Shown: positions 53,622 through 63,117 of the stretch, in pieces
Layout: every line of letters begins with the position of its first letter
Position numbering within the stretch: the stretch's first letter is position 1
Source of the DNA: Anaerostipes caccae L1-92
Lineage (GTDB): Bacteria; Bacillota; Clostridia; Lachnospirales; Lachnospiraceae
Length of the DNA stretch: 64,000 bases
Reading direction: 5' to 3'
Assembly: GCF_014467075.1 (NCBI RefSeq)
Contig: NZ_AP023027.1
Span: forward strand, 1,298,501-1,362,500
Position numbers and translations under genes: made by a program
The notes under the pieces: generated by a model
What the model was told of the DNA's origin: nothing
Databases searched by the model: none
What the model saw: the letters and a program-made list of their open reading frames with translations, nothing else

Positions 53622-54671
53622 ATGCAACAGACAGAGAAGTTAAAGGCATTGGATGCAGCTCTTACGAAGATAGAGAAAGATTACGGCAAAGGAGCCGTGA
53701 TGAAACTTGGAGAATACCAGGCAGACATGAGCATTGAGACTACACCGACAGGATCTCTGAGCCTGGATATCGCTCTCGGAGTCGGAGGTATACCGAGGGG
53801 AAGGGTGATCGAGATTTACGGTCCGGAGTCAAGCGGTAAGACAACGGTCGCATTACATATGGTGGCAGAAGTGCAGAAGCGGGGCGGCATTGCAGGGTTT
53901 ATAGATGCAGAGCATGCTCTCGACCCGGTCTATGCGCAGAATATCGGAGTGGATGTGGACAACCTCTATATTTCTCAGCCGGATACCGGAGAGCAGGGAC
54001 TTGAGATCGCCGAGACTATGGTGCGTTCCGGCGCTGTGGATATCATTATCGTCGATTCTGTCGCAGCATTGGTGCCAAAGGCAGAGATCGACGGAGACAT
54101 GGGAGATTCCCATGTGGGCCTCCAGGCAAGGCTCATGTCACAGGCTCTGAGAAAACTGACGGCTATCATCAGTAAGTCCAACTGTACCGTGATCTTTATC
54201 AACCAGCTGAGAGAAAAAGTCGGAGTCATGTTCGGAAATCCCGAGACAACGACCGGAGGCCGTGCTCTGAAGTTCTATTCTTCCATCCGTCTGGACGTAC
54301 GGCGTATCGAGACACTGAAGCAGGCCGGGGACATGGTAGGAAACCGTACCCGTATCAAAGTAGTAAAGAATAAGGTTGCTCCGCCGTTTAAACAGGCAGA
54401 GTTCGATATCATGTTCGGTGAAGGCATCTCCAAAGAAGGCGATATTCTGGATCTGGCAGCCGGCGTGGATGTGATCAAAAAGAGCGGTGCATGGTATGCA
54501 TATCAGGGCGAAAAGATCGGACAGGGAAGAGAGAATGCCAAGACATACTTAAAAGAACATCCGGAAGTAGCTCAGGAAGTGGAGTCCGCAGTCCGCAGGG
54601 AATACGGACTGGAAGCAGGAACAGAGGACGCCGCACCGGCAGAAGAAAAGCCGGATACAAATCAGCAGTAA
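53622..54671 (+). CDS. recA: Recombinase A
   Basis: Strand-exchange ATPase of homologous recombination and co-protease for LexA. The 349-residue protein has Walker [10 protein letters not shown] (about 67-75), [12 protein letters not shown], Walker [13 protein letters not shown], the L2 loop [22 protein letters not shown], and a short acidic C-terminus. RBS AAAGGAGAATAC. recX follows nine bases after the stop. Confidence 0.98.
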   Translation: MQQTEKLKALDAALTKIEKDYGKGAVMKLGEYQADMSIETTPTGSLSLDIALGVGGIPRGRVIEIYGPESSGKTTVALHMVAEVQKRGGIAGFIDAEHALDPVYAQNIGVDVDNLYISQPDTGEQGLEIAETMVRSGAVDIIIVDSVAALVPKAEIDGDMGDSHVGLQARLMSQALRKLTAIISKSNCTVIFINQLREKVGVMFGNPETTTGGRALKFYSSIRLDVRRIETLKQAGDMVGNRTRIKVVKNKVAPPFKQAEFDIMFGEGISKEGDILDLAAGVDVIKKSGAWYAYQGEKIGQGRENAKTYLKEHPEVAQEVESAVRREYGLEAGTEDAAPAEEKPDTNQQ

Positions 54672-54680
54672 GCGTCGGAT

Positions 54681-55280
54681 ATGAGAGTGACGATGCTGGA
54701 GCCGGTGGGAAAGAAGCAGATCAGACTTTATCTGGAGGATGAGCGGTATTGTCTTTTATATGCGGGGGAGGCCAGGCGGCTTGGCCTGAAAGAAGACATG
54801 GACTTATCCGAAGTACAGAAGAACGAACTGGACAGCATGCTCCTCAGCCGGGCCAAATTAAAGGCGATGAATCTTTTAAAAGTCTCTGACCGGACAAAGG
54901 AAGAGATCAGGATGAGGCTCAGGCGTCTGGAACTGCCTGAATCCTGTATAGAAGGAGCGGTATCCTATGTGGAAGGATACCACTATATAGACGATGAAGC
55001 CTATGTGAGGAATTATATCGGGTACCGGGGTTTTTCAAAGAGCCGCCTGAAACTCAGACAGGAATTGTTGAAGAAGGGGATAAGCACGGAGCTGTTTGAA
55101 CAAATTTGGGAAGAGTCTGCTGTCTCAGAGTCAGATATTCTGAGAACACAGATAAAAAAAAGAATTCGGCAGAAAGGACCGGTAACAGAGGAAAATTTCC
55201 AGAAGAATCTGGCTTTCTTTGCCAGAAAGGGATTTTCAATTCATGACATTTTAGAAATTCTTAAGGAATATAAAGAGTAA
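54681..55280 (+). CDS. recX: Regulatory protein RecX
   Basis: A modulator of RecA filaments. The 199-residue all-helical protein has the RecX repeats: ALLxxSDRTKEEIRMRLR-type (about 68-105), YHYIDDEAYVRNYIGYRGF (about 101-140) and FARKGFSIHDILEIL at the end. It directly follows recA, so expression should be SOS-linked. Confidence 0.9.
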   Translation: MRVTMLEPVGKKQIRLYLEDERYCLLYAGEARRLGLKEDMDLSEVQKNELDSMLLSRAKLKAMNLLKVSDRTKEEIRMRLRRLELPESCIEGAVSYVEGYHYIDDEAYVRNYIGYRGFSKSRLKLRQELLKKGISTELFEQIWEESAVSESDILRTQIKKRIRQKGPVTEENFQKNLAFFARKGFSIHDILEILKEYKE

Positions 55281-55285
55281 TTCAG

Positions 55286-55313
55286 TTGATTTTTCTAGAA
55301 AACGGGATATAAT
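55286..55313 (+). promoter_or_regulatory. Promoter of the phospholipase-like gene
   Basis: TTGATT at 55286-55291, a 16-base spacer, and TATAAT at 55308-55313. Confidence 0.55.
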
Positions 55314-55358
55314 AAGATTAGAACCAGAGTTACATGTCAAGTTCTTTAAGGAGATCGA

Positions 55359-55952
55359 ATGAGAAAAAAATCACACATTTCATTGGCTGGACAAATTATG
55401 GACTCACTGAGACTGGAAGAAGTTTTTGACTATAAGTTACCGTTTTATGTCGGGAGTATCTGGCCGGACTGCAGACCATCCTTTTTGACAACACCGCATA
55501 CTTTTGACATAACATATGATAAAATAGAGAATCAACTTGATGACTTTGTAGCAGACTACGATACCCTGAAGGGGATGAACATGCGCCGCTGTGCAAAGTT
55601 GGGAGTGATTATTCATTATATTGCTGATTACTTTACGTTTCCCCACAACAGCACTTACGAGGGCAATGTAAAAGACCATTGTATTTATGAGAGGGATTTA
55701 AAACACGGACTCAAAGAGTATCTCTCCACAGAAGAAGCCATGGAGCGCAAAGACAAGATTGTTCCGCTGAATTCTACAAAAGGTTTGTCTGAATTCATTC
55801 AGAACATCCATGCAGAATATATGCGCCGTGAACACAGCGTGGCAGATGATATTAAGTACATTGTGGATGTGTGCACCACAGTAGTGATGAGCATATTAAA
55901 TATTATTAAGATCAGCTATGAGAATGTTGCTCTGAAAGTACAGTACGCATAA
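55359..55952 (+). CDS. Zinc-dependent phospholipase C-like protein
   Basis: A 197-residue protein of the zinc-dependent phospholipase C fold. Likely metal ligands, in the family's order: H6, D37 (WPDC), H47 (PHTFD), H86 and D90 (IIHYIADYFTFPH), H96, H107 and E111 (KDHCIYE). There is no signal peptide, unlike secreted phospholipase C toxins, so it is probably cytosolic, and its substrate may not be a phospholipid. It is transcribed alone and ends at a strong terminator. Confidence 0.83.
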   Translation: MRKKSHISLAGQIMDSLRLEEVFDYKLPFYVGSIWPDCRPSFLTTPHTFDITYDKIENQLDDFVADYDTLKGMNMRRCAKLGVIIHYIADYFTFPHNSTYEGNVKDHCIYERDLKHGLKEYLSTEEAMERKDKIVPLNSTKGLSEFIQNIHAEYMRREHSVADDIKYIVDVCTTVVMSILNIIKISYENVALKVQYA

Positions 55953-55967
55953 GCAGAAGAATCTATA

Positions 55968-56011
55968 CCGCAGGATAGCTTTTATAAAAAGTCATCCTGC
56001 GGCATTTTTTT
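55968..56011 (+). terminator. Terminator after the phospholipase-like gene
   Basis: CCGCAGGAT pairs with ATCCTGCGG, then a T run. Confidence 0.85.
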
Positions 56012-56056
56012 GTGGAAGAAGGAAATAATTTATAAATAAGAAAGGAGAACAGAGGT

Positions 56057-56854
56057 ATGAGATTAAAAGATAAAGTAATCTTGATTACAGCTTCAACGAG
56101 GGGGATTGGTCTGGCGATAACGAAAGCGTGTGCAGAAGAAGGTGCTATTGTATATATGGGGGCCAGAAACCTGGAACGCGCGGGACAGAGAGCGGATGAG
56201 CTGAATCAGAAGGGTTTCCGGGTGAAGTATGTGTACAATGATGCCTATGAACCGGAAACTTACGACAGTATGGTGGAGGAAGTGGTGAAAAACGAGGGGC
56301 GTATCGATGTGCTTGTCAACAATTTCGGCACTTCAGATCCAAAGAAAGATATGGATATCAGTCATACGGACTGCAAAGATTTCCTGCATATCGTCAATAC
56401 CAATCTGACCAGCGTGTTTGCGGCTTCCCAGGCAGCCATAAAATACATGGAAACACAGGGAGGCGGCAGCATCATTAATATCTCTTCCGTAGGCGGATTG
56501 GTGCCGGATATCTCTCAGGTTGCTTATGGAACCAGCAAAGCGGCGATCAATTATCTCACTAAATTGATTGCAGTCCAGGAGGCAAGGCACAATATACGGT
56601 GCAACGCTGTTCTGCCGGGCATGACGGCGACGGATGCAGTGCAGGATCATTTGAGCGAGGAGTTCAGAGAATTTTTCTTAAAACACACGCCGATCCGGAG
56701 AATGGGAAAACCGGAGGAGATCGCGGCGGCAGTCGTTTATTTTGCCGGTGATGAATCTGCTTATACTACCGGGCAGATCATGGATATATCCGGGGGATTC
56801 GGGAAAGCGACCCCTATTTTCGGAGACATGGCGGAAATGAAGCAGAAGCGCTGA
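56057..56854 (+). CDS. SDR oxidoreductase resembling 7-alpha-hydroxysteroid dehydrogenase
   Basis: A classical short-chain dehydrogenase of 265 residues. Cofactor loop TASTRGIG (11-18), NN at 88-89, S143/S144, catalytic Y157 and K161 (VAYGTSKAAIN). From memory, several stretches (VPDISQVAYGTSK, NIRCNAVLPGM, then FREFFLKHTPIRRMGKPEEI) closely parallel Clostridium 7-alpha-hydroxysteroid dehydrogenases that oxidise bile acids, more than they parallel FabG. R37 after the second strand would suit NADP(H). It is transcribed alone, with RBS AAAGGAGAAC. The steroid role is inference; other SDR substrates are possible. Confidence 0.75.
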   Translation: MRLKDKVILITASTRGIGLAITKACAEEGAIVYMGARNLERAGQRADELNQKGFRVKYVYNDAYEPETYDSMVEEVVKNEGRIDVLVNNFGTSDPKKDMDISHTDCKDFLHIVNTNLTSVFAASQAAIKYMETQGGGSIINISSVGGLVPDISQVAYGTSKAAINYLTKLIAVQEARHNIRCNAVLPGMTATDAVQDHLSEEFREFFLKHTPIRRMGKPEEIAAAVVYFAGDESAYTTGQIMDISGGFGKATPIFGDMAEMKQKR

Positions 56855-56855
56855 A

Positions 56856-56891
56856 AAAGAGCAGGCACCAATACAGGATGCCTGCTCTTTC
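56856..56891 (+). terminator. Terminator after the SDR gene
   Basis: AAAGAGCAGGCA pairs exactly with TGCCTGCTCTTT. The T run is short. Confidence 0.7.
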
Positions 56892-57064
56892 TGAATTTAT
56901 TCCATAGAAAAGTCGCCTATGGAATAAAAACGCTCCACGGGTTGTACACAGATGCATAAGGGAATCATTTGACTGCGTCAAATCGCATCTGGCACGTAAA
57001 GTTGTCAATCCCCTCAGAGAATGAGAGGTTGGGGAGATAAGGTACTTGCCCACTTTGTTCCAAT

Positions 57065-58690
57065 TTAGTTTTCTTCGTCATAGTTTGCGACCTGGCGTTT
57101 TCTTGCGGACGCATCGTTTTCCAGATATTCATCATAAGTCCCGAGGAAGTCGACCATGCCGCTGTCCGTAAATTCGATGATACGGTTGGCAGTAGTTTGT
57201 ACAAATTGGTGATCCTGTGAACTGAACAGCAGGCCTCCGGTAAACTTGTGGAGCCCTTCATTCAGGGCGGTGATGGATTCCATATCCAGGTGGTTGGTCG
57301 GTTCATCCAAGATAAGGATGTTGGCTCCGCTGATCATCAGCTTAGACAGCATACAGCGGACCTTTTCTCCTCCGGATAAAACAGAAACTTTCTTTAAGGC
57401 TTCTTCACCGGAGAAAAGCATACGCCCGAGGAAACCGCGGACAAAGGTGACGTCCTTGTCTTCAGAGTACTGGCTGAGCCACTCTGCGATAGACATATCT
57501 TCACTGAAGTCCTTTGTGTTGTCCTTAGGGAAATAGGATTGGGAAGTCGTGACACCCCATTTGTATGTGCCCTCATCCGGTTCCAGTTCCCCGGCAACGA
57601 TACGGAAAAAGGTTGTAGTAGCCAGTGTATTCGGGCCTACGAAAGCAATCTTATCTTCAGGATTCATGGTGAAAGAAACGTTATCCAACACCTTTACACC
57701 GTCAATAGTCTTGGAGAGTCCCTCCACTGAGAGGGCGTCGTTTCCAATGTCACGGGTTGGTTTAAAATTAATATAAGGATATTTTCTGCTGGATGGTTTG
57801 ATCTCGTCCAGCTGGATCTTATCCAATGCTTTTTTTCTGGATGTGGCCTGCTTGGATTTGGAAGCGTTGGCGCTGAACCTTGCGATGAAGTCCTGCAGCT
57901 CCTTGATCTTTTCTTCTTTTTTCTTATTGGCATCCTTCATCTGCTTGGAGATCAGCTGGCTGGACTCATACCAGAAATCATAGTTTCCGGTGTAGAGCTG
58001 GATCTTCGCATAGTCAATGTCAGCGATGTGGGTGCATACCTTATTTAAGAAATAGCGGTCATGGGATACAACGATAACGGTGTTGTCAAAGTCTATAAGG
58101 AAGTCTTCCAGCCAGCGGATGGCTTCCAGATCCAAATGGTTGGTCGGCTCATCCAGCAGAAGGATATCCGGATTTCCGAATAATGCCTGGGCCAAAAGGA
58201 CTTTGACCTTCTGGGAACCATTCAGTTCTGACATCTTAGAATAGTGAAGATCATTGTCAATACCAAGTCCATTCAGCAAAGTTGCGGCATCGGATTCGGC
58301 TTCCCAGCCGTTCATATCGGCAAACTCGGCTTCCAGTTCGCTGGCCTTAATGCCGTCTTCCTCTGTAAAATCCTCCTTGGCATAGATCGCGTCTTTTTCT
58401 TTCATAATTTCATAGAGCCGGGTGTTCCCCAGCATGACAGCATCCAGCACCGTGTATTCATCATACTGGTAGTGATCCTGTTTTAATACGGACAGCCTTT
58501 GGCCGTCTGTGATGGCTACCTCACCCTGAGACGGCTCCAGTTCACCGGACAGGATTTTTAAAAAAGTTGATTTGCCCGCTCCGTTGGCACCGATCAGGCC
58601 ATAACAGTTGCCCTCTGTAAATTTGATGTTTACATCTTCAAATAATGCGCGTTTTCCAAGGCGCAGTGTCACATTGATTGCTTGTATCAT
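57065..58690 (-). CDS. ABC-F family ATPase with altered second Walker A
   Basis: A 541-residue soluble protein with two ATP-binding cassettes and no membrane domain; ABC-F proteins act on the ribosome, in translation control or antibiotic protection. NBD1 has GANGAGKST (34-42), signature LNGSQ (156-160) and LLLDEPTNHLD. The linker (about 240-315) is charged. NBD2 reads VGPNTLATTT (351-360), so the Walker A lysine is replaced by threonine and both later glycines are lost, while LSGGEK and LILDEPTNHLD remain. The overall pattern is YkpA/YbiT-like. It is transcribed alone from a promoter divergent to ylxM-ffh. Confidence 0.9.
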   Translation of the reverse strand: MIQAINVTLRLGKRALFEDVNIKFTEGNCYGLIGANGAGKSTFLKILSGELEPSQGEVAITDGQRLSVLKQDHYQYDEYTVLDAVMLGNTRLYEIMKEKDAIYAKEDFTEEDGIKASELEAEFADMNGWEAESDAATLLNGLGIDNDLHYSKMSELNGSQKVKVLLAQALFGNPDILLLDEPTNHLDLEAIRWLEDFLIDFDNTVIVVSHDRYFLNKVCTHIADIDYAKIQLYTGNYDFWYESSQLISKQMKDANKKKEEKIKELQDFIARFSANASKSKQATSRKKALDKIQLDEIKPSSRKYPYINFKPTRDIGNDALSVEGLSKTIDGVKVLDNVSFTMNPEDKIAFVGPNTLATTTFFRIVAGELEPDEGTYKWGVTTSQSYFPKDNTKDFSEDMSIAEWLSQYSEDKDVTFVRGFLGRMLFSGEEALKKVSVLSGGEKVRCMLSKLMISGANILILDEPTNHLDMESITALNEGLHKFTGGLLFSSQDHQFVQTTANRIIEFTDSGMVDFLGTYDEYLENDASARKRQVANYDEEN

Positions 58691-58739
58691 GGAAATAAAC
58701 CTTTCTTATTTAAATTTCGTTTGGGATCGTCTTTTTTCT

Positions 58740-58767
58740 ATTTTACAGGAAAGTGAAACTTTTTCAA
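58740..58767 (-). promoter_or_regulatory. Promoter of the ABC-F gene
   Basis: On the minus strand TTGAAA (58767-58762), a 16-base spacer, and TAAAAT (58745-58740). Confidence 0.6.
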
Positions 58768-58809
58768 GTGATATTTCCGCAGAACAGTAAAATGTGCAAG
58801 GAAAAATAC

Positions 58810-58838
58810 TTGACAAACAGAAAGATATCCGATAGACT
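58810..58838 (+). promoter_or_regulatory. Promoter of ylxM-ffh
   Basis: TTGACA at 58810-58815, a 17-base spacer, and TAGACT at 58833-58838, about 40 bases before the ylxM ATG. Confidence 0.6.
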
Positions 58839-58878
58839 AAATTTCGGTAAAGGAAAAACACTTTACAGGAGAGGCAAC

Positions 58879-59235
58879 ATGGAATGGATTGTAGAACAGA
58901 CGCTTTTATACGATTTTTACGGAGAGCTTCTGACAGAACACCAGAAAGAAATATACGAAGACCATGTACTGAATGATTTGTCTCCCAGCGAGATTGCAGG
59001 AGAACACGGGATAACGAGACAGGCTGCCTACGATATGATCAGGCGCTGCAATAAAATTCTCGCCGGATATGAGAGAAAGCTACACCTTGTGGAAAAGTTT
59101 TTGAGGACGAAAGAAAAAGTAAGCGAGATTCATCTTCTGGCCAAGAGCATTTTAGATGCGGAAGATCAGGAACAGATGAAAACAGAGATCAGAAAGATTG
59201 AGCAGGTATCCAACGGGATTCTGGAAGATTTGTAA
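58879..59235 (+). CDS. ylxM: YlxM/p13-like DNA-binding protein
   Basis: A 118-residue helix-turn-helix protein of the YlxM family, which regularly precedes ffh and is thought to assist signal recognition particle assembly. The HTH resembles sigma region 4: LTEHQKEIYEDHVLNDLSPS, EIAGEHGITRQAAYDMIRRC. The ATG at 58879 follows AGGAGAGG; a longer frame would overlap the promoter. ffh follows after 38 bases. Confidence 0.88.
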   Translation: MEWIVEQTLLYDFYGELLTEHQKEIYEDHVLNDLSPSEIAGEHGITRQAAYDMIRRCNKILAGYERKLHLVEKFLRTKEKVSEIHLLAKSILDAEDQEQMKTEIRKIEQVSNGILEDL

Positions 59236-59273
59236 CAGATCGCCGGTGTCTGCGGCGGATTCAGGAGGATGTT

Positions 59274-60614
59274 ATGGCATTTGAAAGTTTATCTGAGAAA
59301 CTTCAAAACGTATTTAAAAATTTGAGAAGCAAGGGACGCCTGACAGAGAGCGATGTAAAAGCAGCGATGAAAGAAGTGAAGCGGGCGCTTTTAGAAGCCG
59401 ATGTCAACTTTAAAGTTGTTAAAACGTTTATTAAAGCTGTTCAGGACCGTGCTGTGGGGCAGGATGTATTAAACGGACTGAACCCGGGACAGATGGTCAT
59501 TAAGATAGTAAAAGAAGAGATGGAAGCCCTGATGGGTTCCACAACCACCGAGATTCAGTTAAAACCCGGCAATGAGATCACGGTTATCCTGATGGCAGGT
59601 CTCCAGGGTGCGGGTAAAACAACGACTACGGCTAAGATCGCCGGAAAGTATAAACAGAAGGGAAAACGCCCGTTATTAGTGGCCTGTGATGTCTATCGTC
59701 CGGCAGCGATCAAACAGCTTCAGGTCAATGGAGAAAAACAGGGTGTCCCGGTATTTTCCATGGGAGATAAGATGAACCCTGTGGATATCGCAAAGGCATC
59801 CATCGAGCATGCGGCGAAGAACGGCAACAACATTGTCATTCTGGATACAGCGGGCCGTTTACATATCGACGAGGATATGATGACAGAGCTGATTGCCATC
59901 AAGCAGGCCGTCGATGTGCATCAGACCATTCTTGTAGTAGATGCCATGACCGGACAGGATGCGGTCAATGTGGCAAAAGATTTTAACGAAAAAGTCGGAG
60001 TCGACGGTGTCATCATTACAAAGATGGATGGCGATACCAGGGGCGGGGCGGCATTATCGATCCGTTCTGTCACAGGGAAACCAATTTTATATATTGGTAT
60101 GGGAGAGAAGCTGGATGATCTTCAGCAGTTCTATCCTGACCGCATGACGAGCCGGATTCTCGGAATGGGAGATGTGCTGACTCTGATCGAGAAGGCAGAA
60201 GCTACCGTGGATGAGGAAAAAGCTCTGGAGATGCAGCAAAAACTCCGAAAAGCTTCTTTTACCTTTGACGACTTTTTAGAACAGATGGAGCAGGTAAAGA
60301 AGATGGGAGGGCTTGCCGACATGCTGTCCATGATCCCGGGACTTGGGAATCAGTTAAAGGGTGCAGACCTGGATGACAGTATGATGGACCGGACCGCATC
60401 AATCATCTATTCGATGACGAAGGAAGAGCGGGCTACGCCGGAAATCATCAATCCTTCCAGAAGAAAAAGGATTGCTGACGGTGCAGGGGTGCCGATCTCA
60501 GAAGTCAACAAGCTTTGCAAACAGTTCCAGAACCAAAAGAAGATGATGAAGCAGATGTCAGGTATGTTTGGTGGCAAGGGCGGAAAAAAAGGCAGATTTA
60601 AATTACCTTTTTAA
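59274..60614 (+). CDS. ffh: Signal recognition particle protein
   Basis: GTPase that binds signal peptides and targets proteins to the membrane with 4.5S RNA and FtsY. The 446-residue protein has N domain, G domain (P-loop GLQGAGKTTT, DTAGRLHIDEDM, TKMDGDTRGGAALS) and methionine-rich M domain (about 300-446, with MMKQMSGMFGGKGGKKG at the end). RBS CAGGAGGAT. The order ylxM-ffh-rpsP is standard. Confidence 0.97.
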   Translation: MAFESLSEKLQNVFKNLRSKGRLTESDVKAAMKEVKRALLEADVNFKVVKTFIKAVQDRAVGQDVLNGLNPGQMVIKIVKEEMEALMGSTTTEIQLKPGNEITVILMAGLQGAGKTTTTAKIAGKYKQKGKRPLLVACDVYRPAAIKQLQVNGEKQGVPVFSMGDKMNPVDIAKASIEHAAKNGNNIVILDTAGRLHIDEDMMTELIAIKQAVDVHQTILVVDAMTGQDAVNVAKDFNEKVGVDGVIITKMDGDTRGGAALSIRSVTGKPILYIGMGEKLDDLQQFYPDRMTSRILGMGDVLTLIEKAEATVDEEKALEMQQKLRKASFTFDDFLEQMEQVKKMGGLADMLSMIPGLGNQLKGADLDDSMMDRTASIIYSMTKEERATPEIINPSRRKRIADGAGVPISEVNKLCKQFQNQKKMMKQMSGMFGGKGGKKGRFKLPF

Positions 60615-60664
60615 CGCTTTGTTATAGATATTATTAACTATTAAAAATTATGGAGGTGAAACAG

Positions 60665-60910
60665 ATGGCAGTAAAGATGAGATTAAAAAGAATGGGACAG
60701 AAAAAGTCTCCTTTTTATAGAGTGGTTGTAGCAGATTCCAGATCTCCGAGAGATGGAAAATTCATCGAAGAAATCGGTACTTACGATCCGAATCAGGATC
60801 CAAGTGTGATCAAATTCGACGAAGACGCTGCAAAAAAATGGTTATCTCAGGGAGCACAGCCGACAGATACTGTTGCAAAATTACTTAAAGTTGCTGGAAT
60901 TGAAAAATAG
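60665..60910 (+). CDS. rpsP: 30S ribosomal protein S16
   Basis: An 81-residue small-subunit protein. The typical start [20 protein letters not shown] and the segment [11 protein letters not shown] are present. The ATG at 60665 follows GGAGGTG. It lies between ffh and khpA. Confidence 0.97.
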   Translation: MAVKMRLKRMGQKKSPFYRVVVADSRSPRDGKFIEEIGTYDPNQDPSVIKFDEDAAKKWLSQGAQPTDTVAKLLKVAGIEK

Positions 60911-60926
60911 TTAGGAGGCAAAACGC

Positions 60927-61154
60927 ATGAAACATTTGTTAGAAGTGATTGCAAAAGCCCTCGTAGATCAACCGGACGAAGTAACAGTAATCGAGCGTGA
61001 GACTGAAGATGCTTTAATCTTGGAATTACATGTTGCCCCAGGTGATATGGGAAAAGTCATTGGCAAACAGGGAAGGATTGCAAAGGCGATCCGGACTGTG
61101 GTCAAGGCTTCCGTTGATAAAGGCGACAAAAAGATTGTTGTAGATATACAATAA
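60927..61154 (+). CDS. khpA: KH-domain RNA-binding protein KhpA
   Basis: A 75-residue single KH-domain protein (YlqC family) with the GxxG loop in VIGKQGRIAKAIRTVV. It partners KhpB in RNA binding and affects cell division in some Firmicutes. RBS TTAGGAGGC. The usual followers rimM and trmD are missing; a terminator follows instead. Confidence 0.93.
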   Translation: MKHLLEVIAKALVDQPDEVTVIERETEDALILELHVAPGDMGKVIGKQGRIAKAIRTVVKASVDKGDKKIVVDIQ

Positions 61155-61159
61155 AGGTT

Positions 61160-61204
61160 AAAATCCTGTAATCAAGGTGTTATACTGAGGTTACAGGATT
61201 TTTT
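61160..61204 (+). terminator. Terminator after khpA
   Basis: AAAATCCTGTAA pairs with TTACAGGATTTT, then a T run. Confidence 0.8.
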
Positions 61205-61246
61205 GTGTCATAAATCCCAGTATATTATAACAGAAGGAGAAAGACT

Positions 61247-62002
61247 ATGATCCAGTTGGTATCTTGGAATGTAAACGGGCTGAGAGCCTGTGTGAAAAAA
61301 GGATTTTTAGATGTGATGGAGCAGCTGGATGCAGATATATTCTGTATTCAGGAAACAAAGCTTCAGGAGGGCCAGATCGATCTGGAACTTCCGGATTATT
61401 ATCAATATTGGAATTACGCAGAGAAAAAAGGATATTCAGGGACGGCGGTATTTACAAAGATTAAGCCTTTGTCTGTAAAAAATGGAATCGGTGTCGATGA
61501 GTTTGACCACGAGGGACGAGTGATCACTCTGGAGTTTGACGACTATTTTCTTGTGACCTGCTATACTCCGAATTCCCAGAGTGAGCTTGCCAGATTATCC
61601 TACCGGATGGACTGGGAAGAAAATTTCAGAGAGTATCTGCTCAAACTTGAAGAGGACAAGCCCGTGATCCTCTGCGGCGACCTGAATGTGGCGCACACGG
61701 AGATCGATTTGAAGAATCCAAAGACAAACAGGAAAAATGCGGGATTTACGGATGAGGAGAGAGAAAAATTCACGAAACTTTTAGAGGCAGGATTTATTGA
61801 TACATTCCGCCATTTTTACCCGGATGTGACCGAGGCATACAGCTGGTGGTCCTATCGGTTCAGGGCAAGGGAGAAAAATGCGGGATGGCGCATTGACTAT
61901 TTCTGTGTTTCCGAGGGCCTTGAAGAACGCCTGGCAGAGGCAGTTATCCACACAGATATTTATGGTTCTGACCACTGCCCGGTTGGATTGTATCTGGAAT
62001 AA
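61247..62002 (+). CDS. xth: Exodeoxyribonuclease III
   Basis: AP endonuclease and 3' exonuclease in base excision repair. The 251-residue protein has the full set of family motifs: [32 protein letters not shown], and [25 protein letters not shown] second protein of the same fold follows 18 bases later. Confidence 0.95.
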   Translation: MIQLVSWNVNGLRACVKKGFLDVMEQLDADIFCIQETKLQEGQIDLELPDYYQYWNYAEKKGYSGTAVFTKIKPLSVKNGIGVDEFDHEGRVITLEFDDYFLVTCYTPNSQSELARLSYRMDWEENFREYLLKLEEDKPVILCGDLNVAHTEIDLKNPKTNRKNAGFTDEEREKFTKLLEAGFIDTFRHFYPDVTEAYSWWSYRFRAREKNAGWRIDYFCVSEGLEERLAEAVIHTDIYGSDHCPVGLYLE

Positions 62003-62020
62003 CAGAAAGGACTGAGGCTT

Positions 62021-63070
62021 ATGAAGACGCTGAAAAAAGCAGCTAAAATCATGGCAGCGGTGATCACTGCAGTCGTGTTTGTGTTTACAGGATTGCTGAT
62101 CTTTGTTACGGTGATGGAATACCGGCCCCAAAAGACAGAAAGTATAAAAAAATCAGAGGGAACCAGAGAGGTTTCCAGAGAAGATCCATTTACCGTGGTC
62201 AGTCTGAATACCGGATACGCCGGTCTTGGAGAGGACGAAGACTTTTTTATGGACGGAGGCACGAAAGTGAGACCGGACAGCAAGGCTCAGGTGGAGGAAA
62301 ATCTTGCAGGAATTGCGGGGATACTGAAGGAACACAGAGCGGACACTTATTTTCTGCAGGAAGTGGATCTGGATTCCAAGCGCTCTTATTCCACTGATCA
62401 GAAGAAGTATTATGAGACGATGCTCGGACTGGGCGGGATGTTCGCCTATAACTTCAAAGTGGCATATGCTCCGTATCCCTGGCCAACCATCGGACATGTG
62501 GAGAGCGGTCTTTTGACGCTGACGGACGCCAGGATAAACCAAGCCGAAAGGATAGCACTGCCGGAATCTTTTTCATGGCCTCTTAAAACGTGCAATCTGA
62601 AACGGTGCCTTTTAAAGACGAGGGTGCCGGTCAAAGGATCCAGGGCGGAGCTTGTACTGATCAATCTGCATTTGGAAGCCTATGATTCCGGAGAAGGAAA
62701 AGAAGCTCAGAGCAAAATGCTTCTGAAAGTGCTGGAAGAAGAATATAAGAAAGGGAACTACGTGATCGCAGGAGGAGATTTTAACCAGACTTTTGAGGGC
62801 ATCACCAAGTATCCGATCCGCAGTAAAGAAGACTGGACACCTGGGGCAATCGGTAATGAGATACTTCCGGCGGGTTTTCAATTTGCCATTGATGATTCAT
62901 ATCCCACATGCCGTCTCCTGAACAAAGCCTATGAGAAGGATTCACAGGTTTATGTGATCGATGGCTTTATTGTCTCGCCGAATGTACAGGTGGAACAGGT
63001 GAAAGTCATGAATCATGATTTCCGTTATACAGACCATCAGCCGGTCAGGCTGAAAGTAAAACTTAAATAG
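62021..63070 (+). CDS. Membrane-anchored endonuclease/exonuclease/phosphatase family protein
   Basis: A 349-residue protein. One N-terminal membrane helix (about 10-33) suggests the catalytic domain lies outside. The EEP fold marks are seen: VVSLNTGYAGLG, YFLQEVDLDSKRS, NLHLEAYD, VIAGGDFNQTF and YTDHQPVRLKV. It lacks the DNA-enzyme-specific motifs of the upstream protein, so a phosphodiesterase or sphingomyelinase-like role is as likely as a nuclease role. It shares a transcript with xth. Confidence 0.82.
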   Translation: MKTLKKAAKIMAAVITAVVFVFTGLLIFVTVMEYRPQKTESIKKSEGTREVSREDPFTVVSLNTGYAGLGEDEDFFMDGGTKVRPDSKAQVEENLAGIAGILKEHRADTYFLQEVDLDSKRSYSTDQKKYYETMLGLGGMFAYNFKVAYAPYPWPTIGHVESGLLTLTDARINQAERIALPESFSWPLKTCNLKRCLLKTRVPVKGSRAELVLINLHLEAYDSGEGKEAQSKMLLKVLEEEYKKGNYVIAGGDFNQTFEGITKYPIRSKEDWTPGAIGNEILPAGFQFAIDDSYPTCRLLNKAYEKDSQVYVIDGFIVSPNVQVEQVKVMNHDFRYTDHQPVRLKVKLK

Positions 63071-63071
63071 A

Positions 63072-63117
63072 AAAGAGGCTCCCTGTATTTTGACAATACA
63101 GGGAGCCTTCTTTTTAA
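63072..63117. terminator. Bidirectional terminator
   Basis: AAGAGGCTCCCTGTATT pairs with AATACAGGGAGCCTTCTT, with T run. It lies between convergent genes and its edge overlaps the stop codon of the minus-strand gene. Confidence 0.8.
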
